Both the position numbers and the translations under genes were made by a program. DNA of 64,000 nt, from positions 27,326 through 91,325 of the forward strand of contig CAYFUT010000002.1 of NCBI GenBank assembly GCA_964346395.1. The letters run 5' to 3'. This document shows positions 26,256-34,750 of this stretch, one piece after another (positions within the stretch are counted from its first letter, which is position 1; every line of letters starts with the position of its first letter). The stretch is from CAYFUT01 sp964346395 (GTDB lineage Bacteria; Bacillota; Halanaerobiia; Halobacteroidales; Halobacteroidaceae). The notes under the pieces are model-generated. The model was not told the DNA's origin, ran no database searches, and worked only from the letters and a program-made list of their open reading frames with translations.

Positions 26256-26749
26256 ATGAAAAGAGTAAGAATATTAGTTATAGTAGGGATTTGTCTTTTA
26301 GTAATTTCTGCTCCCTCCCGGGCAGCACTCACTATCAGGACTGACTTTAATGATGTTAATAGTTTTGGCAAACTAAGAATAACTAAAAAGTCAGCTAGTA
26401 ATTTTTGGGGTCTGTAGAACTGGTATCTGATAGGACTAATTACTTAATTGGTTATAGGGCTAAACTAAATATTAGCTCATTAGATACTTCGTCCGATTTT
26501 ATGATGGGACTGGTTGATTTAGATTCCGGGGAATATGAGAGGAAGTACCTTATAAAACATATTCATAAAATCAATTATCATGATTTGCGCTGCCAATTAG
26601 AAATGGCACACGAATATTTAAATAAATATAGTTTTTCTTATAAAGCGTTTTTAGGATATGAAATGAATAAAAGCTTGGATCTGGTTTTTTCTATGGTAGG
26701 TATCAATCAGGCCGAAGAATTTTTCATCGGTGTTCAGTTTGAATTGTAA
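26256..26749 (+). pseudogene. Putative exported beta-barrel (outer-membrane-like) protein with a frameshift
   Basis: ATG 26256 (AGGAGG upstream) starts a signal peptide, MKRVRILVIVGICLLVISAP with an SRAA cleavage region. The frame is lost in the T5G4 run at 26402-26410 and stops at 26415. Adding one base there joins it to the downstream frame, giving about 164 residues of alternating polar/hydrophobic strands that end in GVQFEL, an outer-membrane-type C-terminus. This fits a small beta-barrel of a diderm Firmicute. The frameshift may be a sequencing error. Confidence 0.55.
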
Positions 26750-26800
26750 TCAAGTCTATGATAAGATGTACGGTAAATATTAGGTGAGGGAGTGGTATTA

Positions 26801-26876
26801 AATGAGGCGTCAAGTGAATTTTGCCTCATTGATATGGGGTTCACCAGTAGATAATAATAGTAAAATAGAGTGACCC
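26801..26876 (+). promoter_or_regulatory. Two hairpins in the trpS leader
   Basis: AATGAGGC/GCCTCATT (26801-26808 with 26823-26830) and GGGTTCAC/GTGACCC (26837-26844 with 26870-26876) fold upstream of trpS. I saw no T-box TGGNACCGCG-type sequence, so the control mechanism is unclear. Confidence 0.35.
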
Positions 26877-26913
26877 AAGCAGTTATTAACTAAAATACTA
26901 TAAGGAGTGTTAA

Positions 26914-27924
<1,011 letters not shown>

Positions 27925-27935
27925 ACATCTAATCA

Positions 27936-27964
27936 TCCCGGGCCAACTGTTGGCCCGGGATTTT
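27936..27964 (+). terminator. Terminator built from paired GTTGGCCCG motifs
   Basis: A 12-bp perfect stem with a one-base T loop (27936-27960; core CGGGCCAAC-T-GTTGGCCCG) is followed by TTTT. It ends trpS and repeats the core of the terminator at 14974-15010. Confidence 0.8.
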
Positions 27965-28009
27965 GTATATTAAGTACAAAGGAATAGATCTTGTTGTCTA
28001 GAAATTTGA

Positions 28010-28015
28010 TATAAT
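28010..28015 (+). promoter_or_regulatory. Consensus -10 box upstream of the rhodanese gene
   Basis: A perfect TATAAT lies in TTTGATATAATGG, about 60 bases before the start. No good -35 box is present at the usual distance. Confidence 0.4.
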
Positions 28016-28073
28016 GGTACTTAACTGAGTTTTATTTTTTTAAGTTTATAAAATATTGGAAGGGGAGATAGCG

Positions 28074-28415
28074 ATGGTTTTTGATTTGATAAAGGGATTA
28101 TTTGATGGAGATGTAGAAGAAATATCGCCCGAAGAAGTGGAAGCTGGAGATTATGTTGTACTTGATGTGCGGGGGAAAGAGGCCTATCAAGCGGGGCATA
28201 TTCCAGGTGCTCTTCATCTACCGTATTCTAATTTAGACGAAAAATGGGATGAGGTGCTTGCTGATATTGATGATGAGGATGAAATAGCAGTTATCTGTGT
28301 CCGCGGGATTTCCAGTAAATCAGTGGCCGGCAAACTTATGGAAGCTGGCTATAAAAATGTGAAGAGTGTTCAAGGCGGCATGAATGCCTGGCAGGGAGCG
28401 GTAGAACGCGCTTAA
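28074..28415 (+). CDS. Rhodanese-like sulfurtransferase domain protein
   Basis: A 113-residue single-domain rhodanese. The start is ATG 28074, eight bases after AGGGGAG; an upstream in-frame TTG is not needed. The persulfide cysteine is in VICVRGISS at about residues 73-81, and the DVRGKEAYQAGHIPGA motif is typical. It transfers sulfane sulfur between partners or serves in redox homeostasis. A short N-terminal hydrophobic segment (FDLIKGLF) may help docking. It is monocistronic between two hairpin terminators. Confidence 0.88.
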   Translation: MVFDLIKGLFDGDVEEISPEEVEAGDYVVLDVRGKEAYQAGHIPGALHLPYSNLDEKWDEVLADIDDEDEIAVICVRGISSKSVAGKLMEAGYKNVKSVQGGMNAWQGAVERA

Positions 28416-28440
28416 TTAATTTAATCAAATAGAGCAGTTT

Positions 28441-28489
28441 ATCCTCCCCCTCCTCGGGTCAGTTGTTGGCCCGGGGAGGATATTTTTTT
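28441..28489 (+). terminator. Intrinsic terminator after the rhodanese gene
   Basis: ATCCTCC and GGAGGAT arms enclose a GC-rich imperfect stem containing GTTGGCCCG (28465-28473) and its degenerate partner, followed by a seven-T run. Confidence 0.8.
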
Positions 28490-28517
28490 GGAAGTATATA
28501 GTTAATAAATTGTACAC

Positions 28518-28546
28518 TTGACAAGGAGTATAACAGAATTTATAGA
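28518..28546 (+). promoter_or_regulatory. Candidate promoter for the PAS-PP2C gene
   Basis: TTGACA (28518-28523), a 17-base spacer and TATAGA (28541-28546) lie about 175 bases upstream of the start codon. Confidence 0.5.
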
Positions 28547-28719
28547 AGATAATAAATAAGAAGAAAGTAAAATTTATTATAGGTGTTAACTTAGATTAGA
28601 TTTTAGTAATTTGGAGGTTTAGAGTAAAAACAAATCGACTTGATACAATACATATTAAGCTAATGCTTGTAATAGTAGAATTAAGAATTGTACCCAGTAA
28701 AGTTAAAGGGGGAAAAGTT

Positions 28720-30330
28720 ATGTGGAAAAGTTCTACCACCTTATTAAATTCTATTCCCGGTAATGTGGCGATTTTAAATCAAGAAGGAATTATAATTCAG
28801 GTCAATGACCGGTGGATTGAATTTAATCAGCAGAATAACGGTCAGGTTTCAGAGTGTAATATAGGAGTTAATTATTTAGGTGTCTGTTATAAAGCTTATC
28901 AAGAAGGAGCTGAAGACGGTAAGCAGGCTGCTGAAGGGATTAAAGCAGTGATTGTTGGCGAACAGGAAATGTTTGAATTTGAATATCCCTGCCACTCTCC
29001 TGAGCAGCAGCGGTGGTTTAACATGCGGGTAACTCAATTGACGGAATCAGCTCCGCATATAGTAGCTGTTTATCATTTTGATATTACTGACCGTAAGCTA
29101 GCGGAAGAAAGGGCAGAATATAAGACAGAACAGTTGATGCGGCGGATTGAACAGGCGCGGAAAGTGCACCAGACGCTATTGCCGGCGCGAAGTCTGGACT
29201 ATGGTGATTTAAGTGCTGAGATTTTTTACCAGCCGGCTGAAGACTTAGGGGGCGATTTCTTTAACTTTCACCAGGTGGAAGATAAAGTGATTTTTTATGT
29301 AGTTGATGTCAGCGGCCACGGGCTGGATGGGGCGATGTTAAATCTGTTGATTCAGGAAAAAGTAGAAAATTATCTCACCAGTTGGGCAGCAAAGCAGGAA
29401 AACCAGGATTATTATGGCTATGATTGGCTGCTGGACGATAAACCGCAGGAAAAACATCTCTGTCCGCGGGAAGTGATTGCCCAGGTACAGGAGTTATATA
29501 CCCGAAAAGACTTTCCGGCTGATTATTTCCTCTGTATTGAAGTAGGGGTGATTGATTTATCCTCCTGGCAGTTAGTTTACAGTAATGCTGGGTTTCATAT
29601 TCCGCTGTTTTCTATTTCTGCAGAAGGAGAAGTCAGCTCTTTAGTATCCCGGGGTGCTCTTATTTCTCAGGCAGTACCATTTGACCGGAGGGAATTGGAT
29701 GAAAAAACAGTTCAGTTAGCAGCCGGAAGTAAACTTTTTTTTACTACTGATGGTCTAATAGAAATTGAAGACCAAACCGGAAGGTACGGCCGGGATCGCC
29801 TGCAGAAATTATTAGCAGACAATTATTATCTGGATGCCCAGTTATTGAAAGAAGAGATAGGGGAAGATATGAATCAATTTCAACAGAACGATGAAATTCA
29901 TGATGATATTACCTTTTTTGTAATTGAAAAAAAGGAAGCAGATAGGTTTAAAACGACAGTGGCTAGTGATTATGCAGTATTAGATTCCCTAAAGCGGGAA
30001 GTTAAAAACTTTTTGGCTGATAAAGTCACCGATTTTTCGCCTATGTTAATCGGCCTGCATGAAATGGCAGCCAATGCTATTGAACATGGAAATCAGTTTA
30101 AGGAGGATAAGCAGGTAAAAGTAGAAGTAGTAGTTAGACCTGATTATCTGCGGGTGGCGGTTGAAGATGAAGGAGACGGATTTGACTGTAATTCCTGTGT
30201 GCAGCAAGAGATAGAATTAGAAGAGTTTACGGACCGAGGGCAGGGAATATTTTTAACAAAAAAGGCTGTAGATGAAATTCATTATAATTGTCAGGGGAAT
30301 CGAGTAAACTTAATTAAGTTTCGCGGCTAA
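28720..30330 (+). CDS. PAS - SpoIIE/RsbU PP2C phosphatase - HATPase regulatory protein
   Basis: A 536-residue signalling protein, start ATG 28720 after AAAGGGGGAAAAG. A PAS-like sensor spans about residues 5-130 (IPGNVAILNQEGIIIQVND). A SpoIIE/RsbU-type serine phosphatase spans about 145-395 (DLGGDFFNFH...VVDVSGHGLDGAM...LFFTTDGLIE...IHDDITFFVIE), and an anti-sigma-type HATPase about 405-535 (HEMAANAIEHGNQ, DEGDGFDCN, GQGIFL). It would dephosphorylate an anti-anti-sigma factor in a partner-switch pathway. The C-terminal domain is a paralogue of the partial gene at position 2. There are no membrane segments. Confidence 0.88.
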   Translation: MWKSSTTLLNSIPGNVAILNQEGIIIQVNDRWIEFNQQNNGQVSECNIGVNYLGVCYKAYQEGAEDGKQAAEGIKAVIVGEQEMFEFEYPCHSPEQQRWFNMRVTQLTESAPHIVAVYHFDITDRKLAEERAEYKTEQLMRRIEQARKVHQTLLPARSLDYGDLSAEIFYQPAEDLGGDFFNFHQVEDKVIFYVVDVSGHGLDGAMLNLLIQEKVENYLTSWAAKQENQDYYGYDWLLDDKPQEKHLCPREVIAQVQELYTRKDFPADYFLCIEVGVIDLSSWQLVYSNAGFHIPLFSISAEGEVSSLVSRGALISQAVPFDRRELDEKTVQLAAGSKLFFTTDGLIEIEDQTGRYGRDRLQKLLADNYYLDAQLLKEEIGEDMNQFQQNDEIHDDITFFVIEKKEADRFKTTVASDYAVLDSLKREVKNFLADKVTDFSPMLIGLHEMAANAIEHGNQFKEDKQVKVEVVVRPDYLRVAVEDEGDGFDCNSCVQQEIELEEFTDRGQGIFLTKKAVDEIHYNCQGNRVNLIKFRG

Positions 30331-30361
30331 TATAATAGGTGAATAAGGAGGATTGATAGTT

Positions 30362-31249
30362 GTGAATGTAGGGATTGTTACCGACAGTACTTGTGATTTA
30401 GATCAGGAGGTTATTGACCGCTATGGGATTAAGGTGCTGCCGATAATAGTTGATTTTGGGACTCAAACTTACCGCGATGGAATTAACTTAACAGCAGATG
30501 AATTTTTTGAGAAATTGACTCCGGGGGAAGATTTCCCTACTACTTCGCAGCCGGCTCCAGGAGTATTTATCGACTACTATCAGCAGTTGGCTGATGAGTT
30601 TGACCAGGTGATTTCTCTCCACCTTTCTGCCGGATTAAGCGGGACAGCGGAAACTGCCCGCCTGGCTGCTGATCAGGTAGCTGATCTGGAGGTAGAGGTG
30701 ATTGACTCGGCCAGTATTTCGTTGGGGCTGGGGTTTCAAGTTTTGTTGGCCGCCCGAATGAGTGCAGCAGGATCTTCCTTAGCAGAAATTACAGCAGTTG
30801 TTAAGCAGGCTCAGGAGAAGTTGACTCTTTATTTTACAGTTAATGATTTAAGTTATATGGAAGCTGGAGGAAGAATCGGCAAGGCTAAGGCACTGCTCGG
30901 TTCTATCTTCAAAATTAATCCAATTATTGAGATTAGCCCCCAGACGGGAAAGGTGAATGTAGTAGATAAAAAACGAGGAGCTGATCGAGCCCGGGAGCGG
31001 TTACTGGAATTAACAAGAAAAAATTTAAAGGGAGAAGAAAAAGCCTGGATTGGATTAGCGCATGGGGATAGACCAGAAGCGATGGCTACAATAAAAAAGC
31101 AGTTAATTGAAGTTTTAGCAGATAAAGAACTTGCTTATTCTATTTTCAGACACCGGATTAGTTCTACTTTAGGCTGTCATGTAGGGCCTTCAGTTTATGC
31201 TGTGATTACTTTAGCTGGTGATTTTCTTCCGGAGCGTAAAGAGAAGTAA
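30362..31249 (+). CDS. DegV-family fatty-acid-binding protein
   Basis: A 295-residue protein, probably starting at GTG 30362, ten bases after AAGGAGG. The DegV motifs are GIVTDSTCDL at the N-terminus, TSQPAPGVFIDYY (about residues 58-70) and SAGLSGTAETARLAA. Members bind a fatty acid and, as FakB, present it to the kinase FakA. FakA is not in this window. It follows the PP2C gene after 31 bases. Confidence 0.9.
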   Translation: MNVGIVTDSTCDLDQEVIDRYGIKVLPIIVDFGTQTYRDGINLTADEFFEKLTPGEDFPTTSQPAPGVFIDYYQQLADEFDQVISLHLSAGLSGTAETARLAADQVADLEVEVIDSASISLGLGFQVLLAARMSAAGSSLAEITAVVKQAQEKLTLYFTVNDLSYMEAGGRIGKAKALLGSIFKINPIIEISPQTGKVNVVDKKRGADRARERLLELTRKNLKGEEKAWIGLAHGDRPEAMATIKKQLIEVLADKELAYSIFRHRISSTLGCHVGPSVYAVITLAGDFLPERKEK

Positions 31250-31347
31250 TTTATCGTGGGGGTATATAGAAGTTAAAAGTGATGATTATGCTTATAATAA
31301 ACTGACTAGTCAGTTCCAAATAAAAGTAATTAATAAGGGAGGAAATT

Positions 31348-31941
31348 ATGAAAGTATTAGGTTTTGTGGGCAGCGCCCGAAAATCGGGAAATACTAGCCG
31401 ACTTGTACAGGAGGTATTAGCCGGAGCTGATAGTGAAGGAGCAGAAACTAAATTGTATCAGTTATCGGAGTTGAATATGCAGGGCTGTCAGGGATGTTTG
31501 TATTGTCGGGAGCATGGTAAATGTGTAATTAACGATGACTTACAGCCTATTTATGATGAACTGAAAGCAGCTGAAGCGCTAGTAATTGGGAGTCCGATTT
31601 ATATTCATCAGCTTTCTGGGCAAACCAAATTATTATTGGATAGGTTTTACCCCTTAACTGACCAGAATCATAACCCGCGGTTTGGCGAAAAAAAGCTAGT
31701 TATGGCTTATACCCAAGCAGCTCCTCTGCGGTTATTTTTCTGGCGGTATAGGCGGTATGTCAAAAAATCACTAACAGATATGGGGTTAATTCATAGGAAA
31801 GATTTAGTCGCTACTAAATGTTTTGCCCAAAACACAGTAGCTAATAACGGTAACCTGCTTGCTAAAGCTTATGCTACCGGCTGTTCTTTAACTAAGGATC
31901 CGGGGCTATTAGATAAGATAAAGGCAAAATTGAGTTTATGA
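31348..31941 (+). CDS. NADPH-dependent FMN reductase / flavodoxin-like protein
   Basis: A 197-residue iron-sulfur-flavoprotein-like reductase. The FMN phosphate loop GSARKSGNTSRLVQEVL is at residues 8-24. A cysteine cluster CQGCLYCREHGKC at about 49-61 resembles the Fe-S motif of Isf proteins, and IGSPIYIHQLSGQ contacts the flavin. It probably reduces small oxidants or passes electrons. ATG 31348 follows AAGGGAGG. Its stop overlaps the following radical-SAM remnant by four bases. Confidence 0.87.
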   Translation: MKVLGFVGSARKSGNTSRLVQEVLAGADSEGAETKLYQLSELNMQGCQGCLYCREHGKCVINDDLQPIYDELKAAEALVIGSPIYIHQLSGQTKLLLDRFYPLTDQNHNPRFGEKKLVMAYTQAAPLRLFFWRYRRYVKKSLTDMGLIHRKDLVATKCFAQNTVANNGNLLAKAYATGCSLTKDPGLLDKIKAKLSL

Positions 31942-32273
31942 TGTTTACCAATGGAACCTTAATTGATGAAGAAATGGCTGATAATATTAAAAATAAGAGT
32001 CTGGTAGAAGCCATCCAAAATCCGCTATTTAAATCTTATCAGAAGCGGCAGCCGTTCAATGATAATTATTTGTTGCCTTGTCCTATTATAGATAATCCAG
32101 AAGCCTTAGGAGAGATGGTAGAAGAAGCCGGTGCTTATCCTACTCATCCCGGAGCAGAAGGGATTTTAAAATCAGAAGTTACTGCTGAATTAAAAGAAAC
32201 TTCGTCTCAGTGGGAAGAATTAGCACAGGAGTTACAGGAAGAAGAACCAGAATCAGTTTCCGAGTCAGCGTAA
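31938..32273 (+). pseudogene. Remnant of a radical SAM/SPASM protein (N-terminus and centre deleted)
   Basis: The 111-residue frame begins MMFTNGTLIDEEMADNI, which in intact homologues lies in the middle of the radical-SAM barrel. It then jumps to KNKSLVEAIQNPLFKSYQKR and CPIIDNPEALGEMVEEAGAY, the family's C-terminal part. The CxxxCxxC cluster and the substrate-binding half are absent. It is therefore a deletion derivative, probably inactive, although it still has an in-frame start overlapping the upstream stop. The family comparison is from memory of the motif order. Confidence 0.6.
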
Positions 32274-32286
32274 TAGCTTATATACT

Positions 32287-32763
32287 TTGCAAAACTGGTA
32301 TCAAGGATTTACTGATAAATTACAAAAGTTAATCAAACTTGAAGAAGAAATTGGAGATAAATATGAAATTGAAATTGAGGAGATATTTACCGAAGTAATT
32401 TTTTCTCTGCAGACAGTAACTGATATTTTAGAGGATTTTATGACTTATATTCAGCAGGCGGTAGATCCAAATCATTTAATAGTTTAATTAATAAAATTTT
32501 AGAGATTAACGAAAAAGTTCAGGCCGTGAATCAATTAAAAACTACTGGGGAAGAGTTAATAGCTGAACTGGATAAGTACCAACAGGAAGCGCAGCAATGA
32601 AAAACATCTGCAGCAGCACAGCCAGTAGGAAAAGCAGTTAACTGATCCTCGACTCCGGGAAATAAGGGAAGAGTTTGCTGCTTATCTAGAGCAAAATGCT
32701 AACTCAGACCAAGATACAGAACCAGAATCAGCTGATGAAGAAGGAGATTTAACACTGTTTTAA
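32287..32763 (+). pseudogene. Decayed coiled-coil protein gene with several frame breaks
   Basis: Three consecutive pieces read as one helical, glutamate-rich protein. 32287-32487 contains QGFTDKLQKLIKLEEEIGDK. The second, 32478-32599, is in another frame and contains LINKILEINEKVQAVNQ. The third, to TAA 32761-32763, has an internal TAG and contains LTDPRLREIREEFAAYLEQ and an acidic tail. At least two disruptions are needed to explain it. I do not recognise the family. It lies directly after the radical-SAM remnant, so the whole stretch is decaying. Confidence 0.5.
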
Positions 32764-32855
32764 ATTTACGCTTATTTGTATAATAATTCAACAAACGTAA
32801 ATACTAAGGAGGGAGATAAAGAGAGAAGTTAAATATATTAGGAGGTAGGAAATTA

Positions 32856-33317
32856 ATGTTAAAGCTGAGGTTTGGAGATTCGGTTCAGCTAGGAATGATA
32901 GCAGGAGTGCTCTGCAATTTACCCAAAGTTATTTTAATGCATATATTCCAACAGATGGATTTAGTACGCTATAATTTTGCCCAGATGACAGCCGGTATTT
33001 TTATTGAGCAGAATGGATTATCTAATCCGTTTGCTTTGGCTACAGGCTATATAGCGGATTTTGCGGTTGCTTCTTCCCTGGGAATAATATTGGTCTATTT
33101 CCTGAAATTAACTGGTAAAGACTATCCTATCTCTAAGGGTTTGCTCTATGGAATTATCATTCATATTATAGTTTTTGGGGTGGCCAAAACCTTGGGTATT
33201 ACTTCGGTTGAGTTGGTTGATCCGGTAGCTAATTTTGTAGTTTTACTGCCTAATATTGCTTTTGGAATTTCTGCTGCTTTATTTATCTACCGCTACGGTA
33301 ATTTAGCGGACAATTAA
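32856..33317 (+). CDS. Four-helix membrane protein of unknown function
   Basis: A 153-residue hydrophobic protein with about four membrane segments (roughly residues 10-30, 60-85, 95-115 and 122-145) and short loops. No catalytic motif is visible. ATG 32856 follows TTAGGAGGTAGG. I do not recognise a named family with confidence; it resembles small DUF membrane proteins of clostridia. It stands alone between the pseudogenes and the TPP riboswitch. Confidence 0.7.
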   Translation: MLKLRFGDSVQLGMIAGVLCNLPKVILMHIFQQMDLVRYNFAQMTAGIFIEQNGLSNPFALATGYIADFAVASSLGIILVYFLKLTGKDYPISKGLLYGIIIHIIVFGVAKTLGITSVELVDPVANFVVLLPNIAFGISAALFIYRYGNLADN

Positions 33318-33424
33318 GGGGTAGTGAAAAGTCTAAAAATAAAGAAATTAATTTTTTGCAGGAGATTAACAGGGGAGTAAATAAAATAATAAGATAAGAG
33401 AAAAACTTAATAAAATCATGCAGA

Positions 33425-33516
33425 TGCTAGGGGTGCCCTCGGACGGGCTGAGAAATGAACTTAGTTCATTACCCTCATAACCTGATCTGGATAATACCAG
33501 CGCAGGGAAGTAGGTG
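33425..33516 (+). promoter_or_regulatory. TPP riboswitch (THI element)
   Basis: The conserved thi-box parts occur in order: AGGGGTGCC, GGGCTGAGA, ACCCTCATAACCTGATCTGG, and ATAATACCAGCGCAGGGAAG. Thiamine pyrophosphate binding should reduce expression of thiT, whose start is 61 bases downstream. Confidence 0.95.
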
Positions 33517-33546
33517 ATATCCGGGGAACTATATTTCCTGTCCGAG

Positions 33547-33575
33547 CCTCCTTAGCAGCAAGGGAGGTATTTTTT
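33547..33575 (+). terminator. Riboswitch expression platform: terminator that also masks the ribosome site
   Basis: CCTCCTT pairs with AAGGGAGG (33547-33567) and is followed by TATTTTTT. The 3' arm is also the GGGAGG ribosome binding site of thiT, nine bases before the ATG, so one hairpin could block both elongation and initiation. Confidence 0.75.
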
Positions 33576-33576
33576 A

Positions 33577-34209
33577 ATGGAAATTGTAAAGAATTTGAGT
33601 GAAATTCTGTCGCATCAGAATTCTTTATTGGCTTTAGGCGGATTATTTGTTTTAAGTTTAGCCTTAGTTAAAAGTAGAAAAGTAGATTTAAATGCCCGCA
33701 TAATTACTCATATTGGTTTGGCGCTGGCGCTAGCGGTTATTTTAAAATCGATCCGGCTTTATCATTTCCCCCAGGGAGGAAGTGTAACTCTCGGCAGCAT
33801 GGTGCCGATTTTGGTAATTGCTCTGTTTTACGGACCTGAATTGGGGTTTTTAACGGGATTTTTATATGGTTTATTGACTTTAATTATGGATCCCTATATT
33901 TTACATCCGGTGCAGGTTTTATTTGATTATCCGCTCCCGTTTATGTCCTTAGGAGTAGCCGGCTACTTTAAAGATCGGGAGGTAGTAGGTTCTTTATTAG
34001 CGGTTATTAGTCGGTTTATTTTTCATTTTATCTCGGGAGTTGTGTTTTTCGGCAGTTATGCTCCAGAGGGGATGTCGCCGGTGATTTATTCTTTAAGTTT
34101 AAACGGGAGTTATCTAGCAGTAGAGGGACTTATTTGCTTAGTGGTGATTGGCTTACTACCGTTAGATAGATTACGGGCAATTGCAGTAAAAAAGAAAGGG
34201 AGAGTATGA
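33577..34209 (+). CDS. thiT: ThiT-type thiamine ECF transporter substrate-binding protein
   Basis: A 210-residue membrane protein with about six hydrophobic segments. The hallmark GGSVTLGSMVPILVIALFYG (about residues 68-87) and GPELGFLTGFLYGLL are ThiT signatures, and an FHFISGVVFFGSYAPEG segment near residue 150 forms the thiamine pocket in the family. It needs the shared Ecf ATPase/T module encoded elsewhere. Control by the upstream TPP riboswitch supports the substrate call. The remnant of a thiamine-binding UPF0045 gene follows directly. Confidence 0.95.
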   Translation: MEIVKNLSEILSHQNSLLALGGLFVLSLALVKSRKVDLNARIITHIGLALALAVILKSIRLYHFPQGGSVTLGSMVPILVIALFYGPELGFLTGFLYGLLTLIMDPYILHPVQVLFDYPLPFMSLGVAGYFKDREVVGSLLAVISRFIFHFISGVVFFGSYAPEGMSPVIYSLSLNGSYLAVEGLICLVVIGLLPLDRLRAIAVKKKGRV

Positions 34210-34348
34210 GGAAGTATTCGCAGTAGTGAAAGAAATCCACCGGATTCCGTTTGCAGAAGGATTTGAACGGGTGGTAACTACCATTAGAATTGATGAAAAG
34301 AAGAGTGATCTTAGTATAGAAGACAAAGTAGCTAAGCATCGAAAATAA
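34190..34348 (+). pseudogene. C-terminal fragment of a UPF0045/MTH1187-type thiamine-binding protein
   Basis: The frame, closed upstream by TAA at 34187, reads VVKEIHRIPFAEGFERVVTT then IRIDEKK to TAA 34346-34348. This matches the second half of small UPF0045 proteins, whose members bind thiamine. The N-terminal half and any start codon are missing, and the fragment overlaps the end of thiT. It is most likely a second riboswitch-controlled gene that lost its 5' half. Confidence 0.6.
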
Positions 34349-34372
34349 AGCAGGAGGTCACCTGCTTTATTC
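34347..34372 (+). terminator. Intrinsic terminator after the thiT transcription unit
   Basis: AAAGCAGG and CCTGCTTT form an 8-bp stem with a six-base loop, followed by ATTCTT. Confidence 0.6.
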
Positions 34373-34411
34373 TTAGGATAAAGTTAGTAATGAACTACAA
34401 TTTAAGTTTCA

Positions 34412-34439
34412 AACCAAGCCGCCGTACGGCGGCTTGGTT
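34412..34439. repeat. Perfect 28-base palindrome in the thiT-dnaN spacer
   Basis: AACCAAGCCGCCG and its complement meet at TACGGC, giving a GC-rich self-complementary stem in otherwise AT-rich DNA. No strong T run follows. The rest of the 34373-34750 spacer shows no gene and no DnaA-box cluster. Confidence 0.6.
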
Positions 34440-34750
34440 ATCGTTTACAAATTTGACTTTATGGTTGATTTAAACTCAATCTTAGTCTCAAGCTAAGTTG
34501 ACGTTAGGCAGCTTTATTCCTTTCCGAAAATGATATTAGTATTTTGCAGGGAAAAATTATTTAATAGAGAAAATATTATTTATAGAGGGTAAAAAAACAC
34601 ATAAAAAAATTTAAATAGGATATTCTAAAGTTTTAGATTATAGAGCAGTAATTTTGATTTCTGAGCAAGAAGGCTTTATATTATTAGCTATTTTTTATAT
34701 AATGAAAAAGGACTTTTGTAATTAAATTTAGTCAGTTAAGGAGGAAAAAA

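Noticed and set aside
34349..34750. Replication origin next to dnaN
   Set aside because: No TTATCCACA-type box cluster and no dnaA, recF or gyrB in the neighbourhood.
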